Shown here in pieces: positions 54,838 to 64,000 of a stretch of DNA of 64,000 nt. Made by a program: the position numbers and the translations under genes. This DNA is from Paenalcaligenes suwonensis. GTDB taxonomy: Bacteria; Pseudomonadota; Gammaproteobacteria; Burkholderiales; Burkholderiaceae_B. Location of the stretch: contig NZ_JAANPV010000003.1 of assembly GCF_011290505.1 (NCBI RefSeq), positions 186,001 to 250,000 on the forward strand, written 5' to 3'. The notes under the pieces are model-generated. The model ran no database searches, was not told where the DNA came from, and worked only from the letters and a program-made list of their open reading frames with translations. Position 1 is the stretch's first letter. Every line of letters begins with the position of its first letter.

Positions 54838-56097
54838 TTAGGAAAGTGCGGCTGTTACGCTGGTTTCCAAAATAGCCAAGCCCTGCTGCAATACCTCATG
54901 CTCAATCGTGAGTGCAGGCAAAACCTTTACCACTTCATCTTGGGCACCGGCTGTTTCAATCACTAAACCACGCTCAAAGCAGCCTTGCGTAATACGCTCA
55001 GCCAAACCGTTAGGCGAGCAGACCAAACCTTGAATCAAACCGCGCCCTCGCACACTTAACCCTGCTTCAGGATGGTTTTGAACGATGTTTTCCAAGAAGT
55101 CAGCCACACGGTCAGCTTTATGCTGGGTTTGCTTCACAAACTCGCCATCCGCCCAATAGTGTTCCAACGCATGGGTAGCCCCCACAAAGGCCAGATTATT
55201 TCCTCGGAAAGTACCGCTGTGCGCACCCGGCTTCCATACATCCAGCTCAGGTTTTAGTAGGAGCAATGACATGGGCAAACCAAAGCCCGATAACGACTTC
55301 GATAAGGTGATCATGTCGGGCTCTATGCCCATACCATCAAAGCTAAAGAAGCTCCCCGTACGCCCGCAGCCCACTTGGATATCATCAATAATCAAAAGCA
55401 TGTCGTGGTGCTTGCAAAGCGCAGCCAACTCTTGCAGCCATGCCTTAGTAGCCACATTCACGCCCCCTTCGCCCTGTACGGTTTCCACAATCACCGCAGC
55501 AGGTTTATCCAAGCCACTGCTAGGGTCTGTCAGCATGCGCTCAAAGTACGCTAAGGTATTTACGTCTGGGCCCAAGTAACCGTCATAGGGCAAGAAGGTC
55601 ACATTCCCCAGTGGCATTCCCGCCGCTTCGCGAAACTTTCGGTTTGCGGTTACGGCCAGCGAACCACTGCTTACGCCATGAAAACCATGGGTAAAAGACA
55701 CGACATTACTTCTGCCTTTGACTTGTCTCGCCAACTTCAATGCGGCCTCCACCACATTGGTACCGGTAGGCCCAGTGAACTGCAGCACATATTCCCAACC
55801 ACGGGGCTGTAATAAATGACGCTGCACAGCCTGAATAAAGGCACGCTTTGCACTGGTGGCCATATCTAGCCCATGCAGCACGCCATCGGCAGCGATGTAG
55901 TCGATAATTTTCTGCTTGAGAAAAGGGTTGTTATGCCCGTAGTTCAGCGTACCTGCGCCGCTAAAAAAGTCCACATACTGTTTGCCTTGCTCATCAAAGA
56001 GTATGGAACCTTTGGCTTTGCTAAACACCACTGGAAAAGATCGTACATAACCACGTACCTCGGACTCCATCGTTTCAAAAATTTTAAGATCGGTCAC
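54838..56097 (-). CDS. ectB: Diaminobutyrate-2-oxoglutarate aminotransferase
   Basis: A 419-residue class III PLP aminotransferase. The PLP Lys is in the TLSKSLSGFGLP stretch, the ring-binding Asp is in LLIIDDIQVGCGRTG, and TFRGNNLAF is near the C-terminal third. It makes L-2,4-diaminobutyrate from aspartate semialdehyde and glutamate, the first committed step. The start is GTG at 56095-56097, behind AAGGAGAAC. It is separated from ectA by 103 bases that can fold into small stems. Confidence 0.95.
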   Translation of the reverse strand: MTDLKIFETMESEVRGYVRSFPVVFSKAKGSILFDEQGKQYVDFFSGAGTLNYGHNNPFLKQKIIDYIAADGVLHGLDMATSAKRAFIQAVQRHLLQPRGWEYVLQFTGPTGTNVVEAALKLARQVKGRSNVVSFTHGFHGVSSGSLAVTANRKFREAAGMPLGNVTFLPYDGYLGPDVNTLAYFERMLTDPSSGLDKPAAVIVETVQGEGGVNVATKAWLQELAALCKHHDMLLIIDDIQVGCGRTGSFFSFDGMGIEPDMITLSKSLSGFGLPMSLLLLKPELDVWKPGAHSGTFRGNNLAFVGATHALEHYWADGEFVKQTQHKADRVADFLENIVQNHPEAGLSVRGRGLIQGLVCSPNGLAERITQGCFERGLVIETAGAQDEVVKVLPALTIEHEVLQQGLAILETSVTAALS

Positions 56098-56200
56098 AAG
56101 TTCGTTCTCCTTTTTTTAGGGTGCACTTAAGCCCCCATCCTGAATGAGGATAGGTATGTAGTACACACCAACATAAAACGTCACCCTCTAGCGGGGTGCC

Positions 56201-56770
56201 TTAGATTGCCGCACGCGCTGGCAGTGGGCCAATGCGTAACAGCGGTTCTTCTGCATGCTGCTGCTGTCCGAAATGCTCCGCCTCAAACCATGTCTGTTCG
56301 TTCATGCTTGTGCTGTACTCTTTAGCCGCACGTGCAAACATGGCGCGCGACGCAGGGTTATCGGGGCTAACGGTAGTTTCCACATACCGTATATGGACCA
56401 AAGAGCGACGCCGCAGCAACTGCTGCAACATGCGTAGCCCCAAGGCCTGCCCACGACACTGCGAATGCACGGCAACCTGCCATACAAACAGCACATTGGA
56501 TTTTGAGGGGGGGATGTAGGCAGACACAAATCCGACGATGCGGCCCTGCTGCTCTGCTACTAGACTGGTTTGCGAAAAATGCGTGGCGAGAAGAAGATAG
56601 GCGTACAGTGAGTTTACGTCCAAAGGTGGACACGCCTGAATGAGTTGATGAATGCGTGCCCCGTCTTTTTCTGACGGGGCACGCAGCACAATATCTACGT
56701 CTGTCTCCGCCGTATGAGCCAGCGATGCCGGCTCGGCTGATGCTATAGGTGTTGTAGTAGTATCACTCAC
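56201..56770 (-). CDS. ectA: L-2,4-diaminobutyrate acetyltransferase
   Basis: A 189-residue GNAT acetyltransferase. The EctA core PPLDVNSLYAYLLLATHFSQTS and the acetyl-CoA stretch VAVHSQCRGQALGLRML are present. It acetylates diaminobutyrate at N-gamma. The start is a GTG (56768-56770) that overlaps the ectR stop, giving coupled translation with the regulator. The first 25 residues are Ala/Thr-rich and variable in the family. Confidence 0.93.
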   Translation of the reverse strand: MSDTTTTPIASAEPASLAHTAETDVDIVLRAPSEKDGARIHQLIQACPPLDVNSLYAYLLLATHFSQTSLVAEQQGRIVGFVSAYIPPSKSNVLFVWQVAVHSQCRGQALGLRMLQQLLRRRSLVHIRYVETTVSPDNPASRAMFARAAKEYSTSMNEQTWFEAEHFGQQQHAEEPLLRIGPLPARAAI

Positions 56771-57294
56771 ACGACCAACCCGGATTCGGGAGGAACACCC
56801 CCGACCGGGACCTCCAGAATTGGTGTGATGGAATCCAATGGCTCTGACGCCACTTCTGGATCCGAATCAATTAAGTGAACAATGCGCTCAAGTGACAAGG
56901 TAATAGTCGCCCTTTCATGTTCGGGCAAATCATTTAACGCATCCGCTAACTTTTTCTGTAATGGGGAAGGCGTGTCTTTCGCTAACTGAATACCTTCTTC
57001 AGTAGGCGTGACATACACGATACGACGGTCTTCTTTACCTCGTTCACGGCAGATCAGATTTTTGTCTTCCAATCTATCCAAAATACCAACAACCGTACTA
57101 GGGCTGACATGCATTTCACGGCTAATGGCCGTTGCCGTCAGTGGCGCCTTATCAATTACCGCACGTAAACAGATCAACTGCGGAGCAGTGATTTTGTTAT
57201 ACGCCGACAATTGACGTGAGTGCAGTGCAATAGAACGAGTAATCATGCGCAGTGCACGTAGAATGCGCAAATCGTATCCATCTTCAGTCTTCAT
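56767..57294 (-). CDS. ectR: MarR-family regulator of ectoine synthesis, EctR
   Basis: A 175-residue MarR protein whose winged HTH (about 38-105) includes TAPQLICLRAVID, VSPSTVVGILDRLEDKNLI and the wing ERGKEDRRIVYVT. EctR proteins repress ect operons and are released by osmotic stress. The start at 57294 gives the usual N-terminus. It is first in ectRABCD, and a 16-base motif 32 bases before its start recurs before ehuB. Confidence 0.93.
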   Translation of the reverse strand: MKTEDGYDLRILRALRMITRSIALHSRQLSAYNKITAPQLICLRAVIDKAPLTATAISREMHVSPSTVVGILDRLEDKNLICRERGKEDRRIVYVTPTEEGIQLAKDTPSPLQKKLADALNDLPEHERATITLSLERIVHLIDSDPEVASEPLDSITPILEVPVGGVPPESGLVV

Positions 57295-57325
57295 TGACAA
57301 CACATAACCCAAAACAAAAAAATAG

Positions 57326-57341
57326 TTTGAACTGAAATAAT
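57326..57341. promoter_or_regulatory. EctR-type operator candidate upstream of ectR
   Basis: TTTGAACTGAAATAAT differs by one base from the motif at 50330-50345 upstream of ehuB. It lies where the ectR promoter is expected, so autorepression is plausible. Confidence 0.6.
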
Positions 57342-57391
57342 ATGACTTCTAACTAACCAAGTCAAATACCCTTACGCAAGACTGCAACAAA

Positions 57392-57419
57392 AATGCCGAA
57401 CATCTAGATGCTCGGCATT
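57392..57419 (-). terminator. Terminator after tldD
   Basis: On the minus strand AATGCCGAGCAT/ATGTTCGGCATT (one G-U pair, CTAG loop) is followed by TTTGTTG. Confidence 0.8.
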
Positions 57420-57446
57420 CTGTACTACACAGACCAAGCGCGAGAC

Positions 57447-58910
57447 CTAACCGCCAGTACCACCCACGGTCAATCCATCAATGCGCAAAGTAGGCATACC
57501 CACGCCCACCGGTACACTCTGGCCCTCTTTGCCACATGTACCCACACCGGAATCCAACGCCATGTTGTTACCGATCATGCTGACTTTGTTCATGGCATCA
57601 AAACCATTACCAATCAGCGTGGCTCCTTTAACCGGGCATACCAACCTCCCGTTTTCGATCAACCATGCCTCGGATGTAGAGAACACGAATCGGCCACTGG
57701 TGATATCCACTTGGCCACCGCCAAAGTTAGATGCATAAATACCGTTTTTCACCGACGCAATAATTTCATCGTGCTCATGTTGACCGCTCAGCATGTACGT
57801 ATTGGTCATACGTGGCATAGGCACATGCGCATACGATTCACGTCTGCCATTGCCCGTAAGCGGCGCATTCATAAAGCGCGCGTTACGACTGTCTTGCATG
57901 TAGCCTTTTAAGATACCATCTTCAATTAAGACGGTTCGCTGAGTGGGGTTACCCTCATCGTCCACGTTTAAGGACCCACGTCTATCGGCCAAGGTACCGT
58001 CATCAATCACCGTAACACCAGACGCTGCCACTTTTTCACCAATACGGCCCGAGAACATACTAGAGCCTTTGTGGTTGAAATCGCCCTCTAAACCATGACC
58101 CACGGCCTCATGCAGCAAAATACCCGGCCAACCCGAACCCAGCACTACTGTCATTTGCCCAGCCGGTGCAGCCACTGCTTCTAGTGAACGCATGGCAGAC
58201 CCTACAGCCTGTGCAACATACTCATCAATGATCTCGTCCGAGAAATACGCTAATCCAAAACGACCACCGCCGCCGGATGAGCCCATTTCGCGTCTACCCT
58301 CGCGCTCTACCACCACATTCAGCGACAAACGCACTAAAGGTCGTACATCGGCCACCAAGCGACCATCGCTACCCGCAATCAGCACCACATCGTACTCGGC
58401 ACCCAAGCTCGCCATGACTTGAATCACTGCCGAATCTGCTGCTCTAGCACGTTTTTCCACGCGCTCTAGCAAGGCCACTTTCTCGGCAGCACTCATCGTA
58501 AGCAATGGGTCTTGTGCGGGATACAATAACGGCTGTGCCTGAGCAGGTGCCACATACCCTTTCACACGCTGGCTCTGCCCTTGTCGGCCAATGCTACGCA
58601 CTACGCGAGCAGATGACAGTAAGGCATCGGGGCTTAAGGTATCTGAATAAGCAAAAGCGGTTTTCTCACCCGACAAGGCACGTACACCCACCCCTTGCTC
58701 GATAGAGAAGCTCCCTGCTTTAACAATACCCTCTTCTAAGCTCCACCCTTCACTACGCGTATATTGGAAGTAAAGATCGGCATAGTCCACTTTATGTTCA
58801 AAGATCTCGGACAACGCTTGATCTAAATTTGCTTCGTTTAACCCCCAAGGCTCCAACAAAACAGATCGTGCAATTCCTAACGCTTCAGAGCTCGGATTAC
58901 TCGGTTTCAT
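57447..58910 (-). CDS. tldD: Metalloprotease TldD
   Basis: A 487-residue zinc protease subunit, close to the 481 of E. coli TldD. The metal motif HEAVGH is in LLHEAVGHGLEGDF, and GTCGKEGQSVPVGVGMP near the C-terminus is conserved. With TldE/PmbA it unfolds and digests peptides such as microcin B17 precursor and CcdA. The ATG at 58910 follows AAAGGATG; longer frames are unsupported. It follows the nitrilase gene by 29 bases, as in many proteobacteria. Confidence 0.95.
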   Translation of the reverse strand: MKPSNPSSEALGIARSVLLEPWGLNEANLDQALSEIFEHKVDYADLYFQYTRSEGWSLEEGIVKAGSFSIEQGVGVRALSGEKTAFAYSDTLSPDALLSSARVVRSIGRQGQSQRVKGYVAPAQAQPLLYPAQDPLLTMSAAEKVALLERVEKRARAADSAVIQVMASLGAEYDVVLIAGSDGRLVADVRPLVRLSLNVVVEREGRREMGSSGGGGRFGLAYFSDEIIDEYVAQAVGSAMRSLEAVAAPAGQMTVVLGSGWPGILLHEAVGHGLEGDFNHKGSSMFSGRIGEKVAASGVTVIDDGTLADRRGSLNVDDEGNPTQRTVLIEDGILKGYMQDSRNARFMNAPLTGNGRRESYAHVPMPRMTNTYMLSGQHEHDEIIASVKNGIYASNFGGGQVDITSGRFVFSTSEAWLIENGRLVCPVKGATLIGNGFDAMNKVSMIGNNMALDSGVGTCGKEGQSVPVGVGMPTLRIDGLTVGGTGG

Positions 58911-58939
58911 ATATGCTGCACATCCTTTAAACAACTTGA

Positions 58940-59749
58940 TTACATAACACGGTGTGCCAATGCTGGCAGGTTTTCCCGTATTTTTCGTAAATAATCCAGA
59001 TCCAGTAAGCCAGATACACAACCTGGCCCCTCACCCAATACATTCTGCACCTCACCCCATGGCGTAATCAACATGGAATGTCCCCAAGTACGTCTACCAT
59101 TTTCATGTTTTCCGCCTTGAGCAGGTGCCAATACATAACACTGATTTTCTATCGCTCGCGCACGCAGCAAAATTTCCCAATGCGCCTGCCCCGTAGTATA
59201 GGTAAAAGCAGAGGGTATCACTAATAATTGAATGTCACCCATCGCGCGGAACAACTCGGGAAAACGTAGGTCATAACATACAGCCACCCCTACACGACCA
59301 AAGGGGGCATCGAACACGTGTGGCTCCGGTTTTCCAGCGCGAATTGAAATAGCTTCGTTATAGGATTCTGACCCTTTAGTAAAACTAAACAGGTGTATTT
59401 TGTCGTAGCGTGTAATACGTTGACCGTCTGGTCCATAAACCAATAATGAATTGTAAATACGATTTGGGTCATTCGTTTCTATAGGTAATGTGCCACCTAT
59501 AATCCAAATTGCATATTTTCGAGATATTTTATATAAAAAATCTTGAATCCTACCGCTACCATCTGACTCCTTAATCGCCAGCTTATCGCGGTCCTTATGC
59601 CCCATAAAACAGAAGTATTCTGGCAGTGAGACCAATTGGCAACCAGACTCTGCCGCTTCGCGAATCAACTTTTCAGCTTGGTCCAAATTATCATCTAGTA
59701 AAGATGATGAAACCATTTGCAAAGCAGCGACTTGAAATGAAGAAAGCAT
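58940..59749 (-). CDS. Nitrilase-superfamily carbon-nitrogen hydrolase (Nit2/YbeM-like)
   Basis: A 269-residue protein with the catalytic triad Glu (LPEYF), Lys (YDKIHLF) and Cys (VAVCYDLRFPELFR). It resembles Nit1/Nit2 and NLP enzymes that hydrolyse deaminated glutathione or omega-amides. The ATG at 59749 gives the normal start of the fold (LSSFQVAALQMVSS). It is upstream of and co-directional with tldD, with AT-rich DNA before it. Confidence 0.88.
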   Translation of the reverse strand: MLSSFQVAALQMVSSSLLDDNLDQAEKLIREAAESGCQLVSLPEYFCFMGHKDRDKLAIKESDGSGRIQDFLYKISRKYAIWIIGGTLPIETNDPNRIYNSLLVYGPDGQRITRYDKIHLFSFTKGSESYNEAISIRAGKPEPHVFDAPFGRVGVAVCYDLRFPELFRAMGDIQLLVIPSAFTYTTGQAHWEILLRARAIENQCYVLAPAQGGKHENGRRTWGHSMLITPWGEVQNVLGEGPGCVSGLLDLDYLRKIRENLPALAHRVM

Positions 59750-59784
59750 GGATACAAGTTTCCTAAACGAAAACAAATTAAGTA

Positions 59785-59812
59785 TTTACAGAGCTCAAAA
59801 AAAAACTATAAT
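59785..59812 (+). promoter_or_regulatory. Promoter of the H-NS-family gene
   Basis: TTTACA (59785-59790) and TATAAT (59807-59812) are 16 bases apart with an A-tract spacer. Transcription would start near 59819, leaving a leader of about 80 bases. Confidence 0.7.
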
Positions 59813-59899
59813 TTCATACTGGTGCAAAAATTCTAAAATTAAAAAAGCTTGACTTTAAGAATGCACCAGAACAAATCCCTAACTAACAAAGGAACTATA

Positions 59900-60250
59900 A
59901 TGCCACAAGAGTCCTACACATCTGAAAAGCAGAAAATTGAGAAAGAAATTCTCAAGCTACAGCGTCAAATGCGTACTTTGCAAACACGTCAACGTCGTCC
60001 TGTAATCAACTCCATCGTCCGTTCTATGGTGGATTACGATATTACATTGGAAGAAATCACTGAAGCCTACAGCCGCCGCGGTACACGCAGCGCCACAGCC
60101 GGTGAAAACGCAAGCAAAAGCGCACTGCCTCCAAAATTCCGTAATTCCGCAACGGGTGAAACATGGACTGGCCGTGGCCGCCCACCACGTTGGATTACCG
60201 ATGCTGAAGCAGCTGGAAAAAGTCGAGACAGCTTCCTAATTAAGGATTAA
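59900..60250 (+). CDS. H-NS-family nucleoid-associated protein
   Basis: A 116-residue protein. An N-terminal coiled-coil region (about 8-40, KQKIEKEILKLQRQMR) mediates oligomerisation. The C-terminal DNA-binding domain has PKFRNSATGETWTGRGRPPRWI, with the WTGRGRPP hook that enters AT-rich minor grooves. This short form with a linker is common in Burkholderiales. The ATG at 59900 follows AAAGGAAC. It probably silences AT-rich DNA. Confidence 0.93.
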   Translation: MPQESYTSEKQKIEKEILKLQRQMRTLQTRQRRPVINSIVRSMVDYDITLEEITEAYSRRGTRSATAGENASKSALPPKFRNSATGETWTGRGRPPRWITDAEAAGKSRDSFLIKD

Positions 60251-60276
60251 GTCTCGACTAGCTAATTAGCTTTTCC

Positions 60277-60309
60277 ATAAAGCGCAAGTATGAACTACTT
60301 GCGCTTTAT
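60277..60309. terminator. Terminator between the H-NS and DUF4136 genes
   Basis: ATAAAGCGCAAGTA/TACTTGCGCTTTAT arms have a 5-base loop and are followed by TTTTTA on the plus strand. It overlaps the end of the convergent gene. Confidence 0.85.
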
Positions 60310-60924
60310 TTTTACTTCTCGCACCTGACCATTACTGCCAGGGAAATCTTCAAAAATAGCTTGTGCCAAACTTGCCATTTCCGCAAGCAAGCCACGCCCA
60401 TCATCATCGGTTACCGCTGTAGTGCGATACACCTCTTTTTTGTCTTGCTCTGTATCTAGAATCAGAACACTCAAACTGTATTCTTTATATTCTACCGGCA
60501 CATTCACGACGCGCGGGCTGTAATAAATACCACCGCCCCAGCCGCCATAATAGCCCATATAGCCACCCCAGCCCGGCCAGAAAGGCCCCCAGCCATCTAC
60601 ATACGGATCAGCAAAGCGTTGTGCCCAACCCTTTTTATTCTGATCGCTGTAATCCAGGTACACAATAAAGCGCGCATTTTCGCCCCCTTCAACCAACCCG
60701 GTAGGCCCCATTGCAGCACGTACAGTATCTGCAATAGATTCAAACTCTATTTTGCCAGCTTGGGCAGGCCCAGCTTCAATACGATAGGTTTGTCCCATCG
60801 TATTTTCTGGCCAAAACTCGAAAGTCGATACCTTGGCTGACCACGTATTTGCACAACCCGACAATAGCAGGACAGCAAATACCCACATAAGAGAGCGCAT
60901 TCCACCAAAAATCTGTTTGCCCAT
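60295..60924 (-). CDS. DUF4136-domain lipoprotein
   Basis: A 209-residue lipoprotein. The signal peptide ends in the lipobox LLSGC (Cys about residue 24). The DUF4136 domain (about 30-205) carries a Gly/Trp/Tyr-rich loop (GWGPFWPGWGGYMGYYGG) in its middle. Function is unknown; relatives are anchored in the outer membrane. The ATG at 60924 follows AGAGG and is preferred over 60993, which would add non-signal residues. Confidence 0.82.
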   Translation of the reverse strand: MGKQIFGGMRSLMWVFAVLLLSGCANTWSAKVSTFEFWPENTMGQTYRIEAGPAQAGKIEFESIADTVRAAMGPTGLVEGGENARFIVYLDYSDQNKKGWAQRFADPYVDGWGPFWPGWGGYMGYYGGWGGGIYYSPRVVNVPVEYKEYSLSVLILDTEQDKKEVYRTTAVTDDDGRGLLAEMASLAQAIFEDFPGSNGQVREVKIKRK

Positions 60925-61103
60925 TTTCAGCCTCTTTTCATGTAAATGGTTCATAAAGAACCAGCACAAAACCAGCAAATTCTCTTCACGCACATCATAC
61001 CGTCAAAACACCACGGCATGCGGTTACAGTTAGCAATACTGAAGAACTTATCTATTCGCACTACAATTAGGTTTGACTCACACTTGCTTCAACTTATCCC
61101 GTC

Positions 61104-63794
61104 ATGCGTACTGAAATCAGCCCCACTATTAATCGTCACGACTGGAAGGCATTTGCGTTCCACATTCCAGACATCAGCCTGACGCTGGAACTGGATAACG
61201 ACCTGACCACTGTCACTACTCAATTTACTGCCACCATGCTGCATGAAGGCCAGCATGTATTGGAATTGCAGGGTGAAGAGCTCACGCTAGTCAGCCTAAA
61301 AGTGAACGGCCAGCTCTGGGATGCATCGCGTTATTCGCTAGATGCTCAGATGCTGCGTATTCCTTTAGAGACTACAGATAGTCAGATCGAAATTATCAGC
61401 CAATGTTCCCCAGCCCAAAACAGTGCGCTGATGGGGCTGTATGTATCTAATCAGCAGTTATTCACACAATGTGAACCCGAAGGCTTTAGACGCATTACCT
61501 GGTTTGCCGACCGCCCTGATGTGATGTCACGTTACCGTGTCACCTTAATTGGCGATGCCACGCGTTACCCACTCATGCTGTCTAACGGTAATTTAATCGC
61601 TACGAAACAATTACCAGATGGCCGTCAACAAGCCATCTGGGAAGACCCCTTCCCTAAGCCTTCTTATTTGTTTGCAGTAGTGGCCGGTAATTTTGATTGC
61701 CGTGAAAAACGCGTGAATACTCTGTCTGGCCGTGAAGTACTGCTGCAAGTCTATAGTGACTTAGGCGATGGCGACAAAACTGAATGGGCACTAGAAAGCC
61801 TAGAGCGCTCACTACGCTGGGACGAACAACGCTTTGGTCTAGAGCTGGATCTAGACCGCTATATGATTGTGGCGGCTCGCGACTTCAATATGGGCGCGAT
61901 GGAAAACAAAGGGCTGAACGTTTTTAACTCTGCCTATGTGTTGGCCGACCCACAAACCACCACCGACGCCAGTTACCGCGATATAGAAGCCGTTATTGGC
62001 CACGAATACTTCCATAACTGGACCGGCAACCGCGTCACGTGCCGCGACTGGTTTCAATTGTCCTTAAAAGAAGGGCTAACCGTATTTCGTGAGCAAGAGT
62101 TTTCCGCTGATATGTTGGCCGACGGCCTAGACAGTGCCGAAGCTGCCAGCGCCAAAGCCGTCAAACGCATTGACGATGTGTGCACCTTACGCGTGGCACA
62201 GTTCAGCGAAGATCGTGGCCCTATGGCCCACCCCATTCGCCCCGAAAGCTACGAAGAAATCAGCAACTTCTACACCGCCACCATTTATGAAAAAGGTGCA
62301 GAAGTGATTCGTATGCAGCACACTCTACTGGGCGAGGCTGATTTTCAAGCTGGTATCAAAGAATACTTCCGTCGCCACGATGGCCAAGCCGTTACCTGCG
62401 ATGACTTTATCGACGCCATGGACTCGGTTTACAGCCGCAACAACCCCGGCAAAAACCTCAACACCTTCCGTCGCTGGTATCAACAAGCAGGCACCCCCAC
62501 CGTCACCGTACAAGAACAGTACGATGCGGCCACGCGCCAGTATCGCCTTACGCTACGCCAACATAACCCTGCCGTGGGCATAGAGCGTTTAAACACGAAC
62601 GCAGCACCTAAACAACCTTTGCTGATTCCTATCAAAATGGGGTTACTCAACCAGCAAGGCCAACCCCTACGCGTAGAGCTTAATGGCGAGCATCAGCACG
62701 AGTTCTTATTAGAACTGGATCAGGCTGAGCAAAGCTGGACCTTCAACCATGTCGATAGCCAACCTGTGCTGTCTATGTTGCGTGACTTCTCTGCCCCCGT
62801 GCAGTTGCATCACGAACAAAGCCTAGACACACTGCAACTGCTAGCCAGATTCGACAGCAATAGCTTTGGTCGCTGGGAAGCCGCACAACAACTTGCTCGC
62901 ATGGCTTTGCTAGCTCTGTCTAGCTCCGAGCAACACAGTGTGGACATCGCTAGCGTTCAAGCCGTTGTACAAGTATGGGAAGAGCTGCTGCAAGACCACA
63001 GCCTCTCGCCTGCGTACTTGGCCCGTATTTTGTCCTTGCCGTCGGTGCGTGAGCTGCAAACCTTACAAGACCCCATGCGTCCCTTGGATTTAGCAGCTGC
63101 CCGTCACACGCTACAGGTGCATTTGGGAACGCGTTTGGCTACGCTCTGGCAACAGCGCTACGAACAGCACCAACTGCCAGCACAGCCTTACTCGCCCGAC
63201 GCCCTATCGGCCGGCCACCGTGCTCTGAAAAATCTAGCCCTACACTACCTAGCGGCTACAGCTAGCTATAGCGCCTTAGCACTGGCTGAAACACAGTACG
63301 ACAATGCAAATAACATGACAGACTCATTGGCAGCGCTACAAGCCATCGTCTATTATGCTAAGCCTGCAGTCAGCCAACCGTATCTAGACCGTTTTTATGC
63401 CCAATGGCAACATAACCCATTGGTGGTAGACCGCTGGTTTAGCGTACAAGCGTGCTCACCACAAACGGATGTGGCGGCCTTGCGCACGCTGATGCAACAC
63501 CCCGCATTTACCTTACGTAATCCGAATAGAGCACGTTCGCTGATTTTCCAGTTTTGCATGAATAACAGCACCAGCATTCACCGCCCTGAAGGCTATGAGT
63601 TCTGGGCCGAGCAAGTGATTGCTTTGGACGCCCTTAACCCGGAAATTGCAGCGCGCCTTGCTCGTGCATTTGACAACTGGGCACACTATGCTGAGCCCCA
63701 ACGCCACGCTCTGCACACCGCATTTTTGCGATTGCAAGAGCAAGCACAATCTGCCAATGTGACTGAAATCATTGGCAAAGCACTAAACATCTGA
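61104..63794 (+). CDS. pepN: Aminopeptidase N
   Basis: An 896-residue M1 zinc metallopeptidase (E. coli PepN, 870). The substrate motif GAMEN is at 264-268, the zinc motif HEYFH at 300-304, and the third ligand Glu323 (LKEGL). The beta N-domain, catalytic domain, small beta domain and long helical C-domain are in the usual order. It trims N-terminal residues from cytosolic peptides. The fbp gene follows 17 bases later. Confidence 0.97.
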   Translation: MRTEISPTINRHDWKAFAFHIPDISLTLELDNDLTTVTTQFTATMLHEGQHVLELQGEELTLVSLKVNGQLWDASRYSLDAQMLRIPLETTDSQIEIISQCSPAQNSALMGLYVSNQQLFTQCEPEGFRRITWFADRPDVMSRYRVTLIGDATRYPLMLSNGNLIATKQLPDGRQQAIWEDPFPKPSYLFAVVAGNFDCREKRVNTLSGREVLLQVYSDLGDGDKTEWALESLERSLRWDEQRFGLELDLDRYMIVAARDFNMGAMENKGLNVFNSAYVLADPQTTTDASYRDIEAVIGHEYFHNWTGNRVTCRDWFQLSLKEGLTVFREQEFSADMLADGLDSAEAASAKAVKRIDDVCTLRVAQFSEDRGPMAHPIRPESYEEISNFYTATIYEKGAEVIRMQHTLLGEADFQAGIKEYFRRHDGQAVTCDDFIDAMDSVYSRNNPGKNLNTFRRWYQQAGTPTVTVQEQYDAATRQYRLTLRQHNPAVGIERLNTNAAPKQPLLIPIKMGLLNQQGQPLRVELNGEHQHEFLLELDQAEQSWTFNHVDSQPVLSMLRDFSAPVQLHHEQSLDTLQLLARFDSNSFGRWEAAQQLARMALLALSSSEQHSVDIASVQAVVQVWEELLQDHSLSPAYLARILSLPSVRELQTLQDPMRPLDLAAARHTLQVHLGTRLATLWQQRYEQHQLPAQPYSPDALSAGHRALKNLALHYLAATASYSALALAETQYDNANNMTDSLAALQAIVYYAKPAVSQPYLDRFYAQWQHNPLVVDRWFSVQACSPQTDVAALRTLMQHPAFTLRNPNRARSLIFQFCMNNSTSIHRPEGYEFWAEQVIALDALNPEIAARLARAFDNWAHYAEPQRHALHTAFLRLQEQAQSANVTEIIGKALNI

Positions 63795-63811
63795 TCCCCC
63801 GGAGCACTACG

Positions 63812-64000
63812 TTGAAAAAAAACCTGACTCAATATCTGATTGAACAAGAACGTCAGAACCAAAACGTTCCCACTGAACTGCGCTTGCTAATTGAAACCAT
63901 TGCACGCACTTGCAAAGCTATTGCACAAGCCGTGAACAAAGGCGCATTGGGTAATGTGCTGGGCAGCCAAGACACCGAAAACGTGCAAGGTGAAATTCAG
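63812..64000 (+). CDS. fbp: Fructose-1,6-bisphosphatase class I, N-terminal part (runs off the window)
   Basis: The first 63 residues of a class I FBPase: [20 protein letters not shown], then [21 protein letters not shown] and ENVQGE. The start is TTG at 63812, with GGAG at 63801-63804. The order pepN-fbp is typical of Burkholderiales. It removes the 1-phosphate in gluconeogenesis. The gene is cut by the right edge. Confidence 0.92.
   Translation, partial: MKKNLTQYLIEQERQNQNVPTELRLLIETIARTCKAIAQAVNKGALGNVLGSQDTENVQGEIQ

Overview
The window reads as chromosomal DNA of a betaproteobacterium, most likely order Burkholderiales and close to the Alcaligenaceae. The evidence is a tmRNA whose encoded tag reads ANEERFALAA, a short H-NS protein of the betaproteobacterial type, the order pepN then fbp at the right edge, and a nicotinate-degradation locus of the Pseudomonas/Bordetella kind. 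Base composition looks moderate (about half G+C by eye) and even. No transposase, integrase, phage gene, CRISPR array, rRNA or tRNA was seen. Transporters, amidohydrolases and regulators are numerous, as expected for a free-living organism that uses amino acids and N-heterocycles.

Left part (1-20 kb). A nicotinate cluster opens the window: the end of nicF, an EamA transporter, nicT, nicC and a divergent MarR regulator (nicR). Next come a non-haem bacterioferritin, a methyltransferase, an acyl-CoA dehydrogenase, a YebE-like protein and an SDR. A five-gene unit then pairs a spermidine/putrescine-type ABC importer with a proline-racemase-family enzyme, under a divergent GlxA-type regulator. Small membrane proteins, an orphan ModD, a DUF4139 protein and ssrA (tmRNA) follow.

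Middle part (21-39 kb). Fourteen genes lie on the minus strand; the first thirteen, transcribed 39109 to 22751, look like one operon. They encode an oligopeptide-type ABC importer with three substrate-binding proteins, two ATZ/TRZ-type amidohydrolases, a dihydroorotase/allantoinase-like protein with an altered metal motif, a PuuE-like allantoinase, an AllC-like amidase, an AllA ureidoglycolate lyase and a GntR/FCD regulator. A perfect GntR-type palindrome lies just before the first gene. The set predicts uptake and stepwise hydrolysis of a ureide or N-heterocycle down to glyoxylate and urea. The true substrate is unknown, and this is the best candidate for an undescribed system here.

Right part (39-64 kb). 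This holds a fused speD-speE polyamine gene, a manganese exporter behind a yybP-ykoY riboswitch, azoR, an Lrp regulator with an EamA exporter, ribA, purB, a glutathione transferase, and aroG-mnmA with a possible attenuator. A complete ectoine system follows: the ehuABCD importer converges on ectRABCD, and both carry the same 16-base motif upstream. The window ends with tldD and a nitrilase-family gene, an H-NS gene with a clear promoter, a DUF4136 lipoprotein, pepN and the start of fbp.
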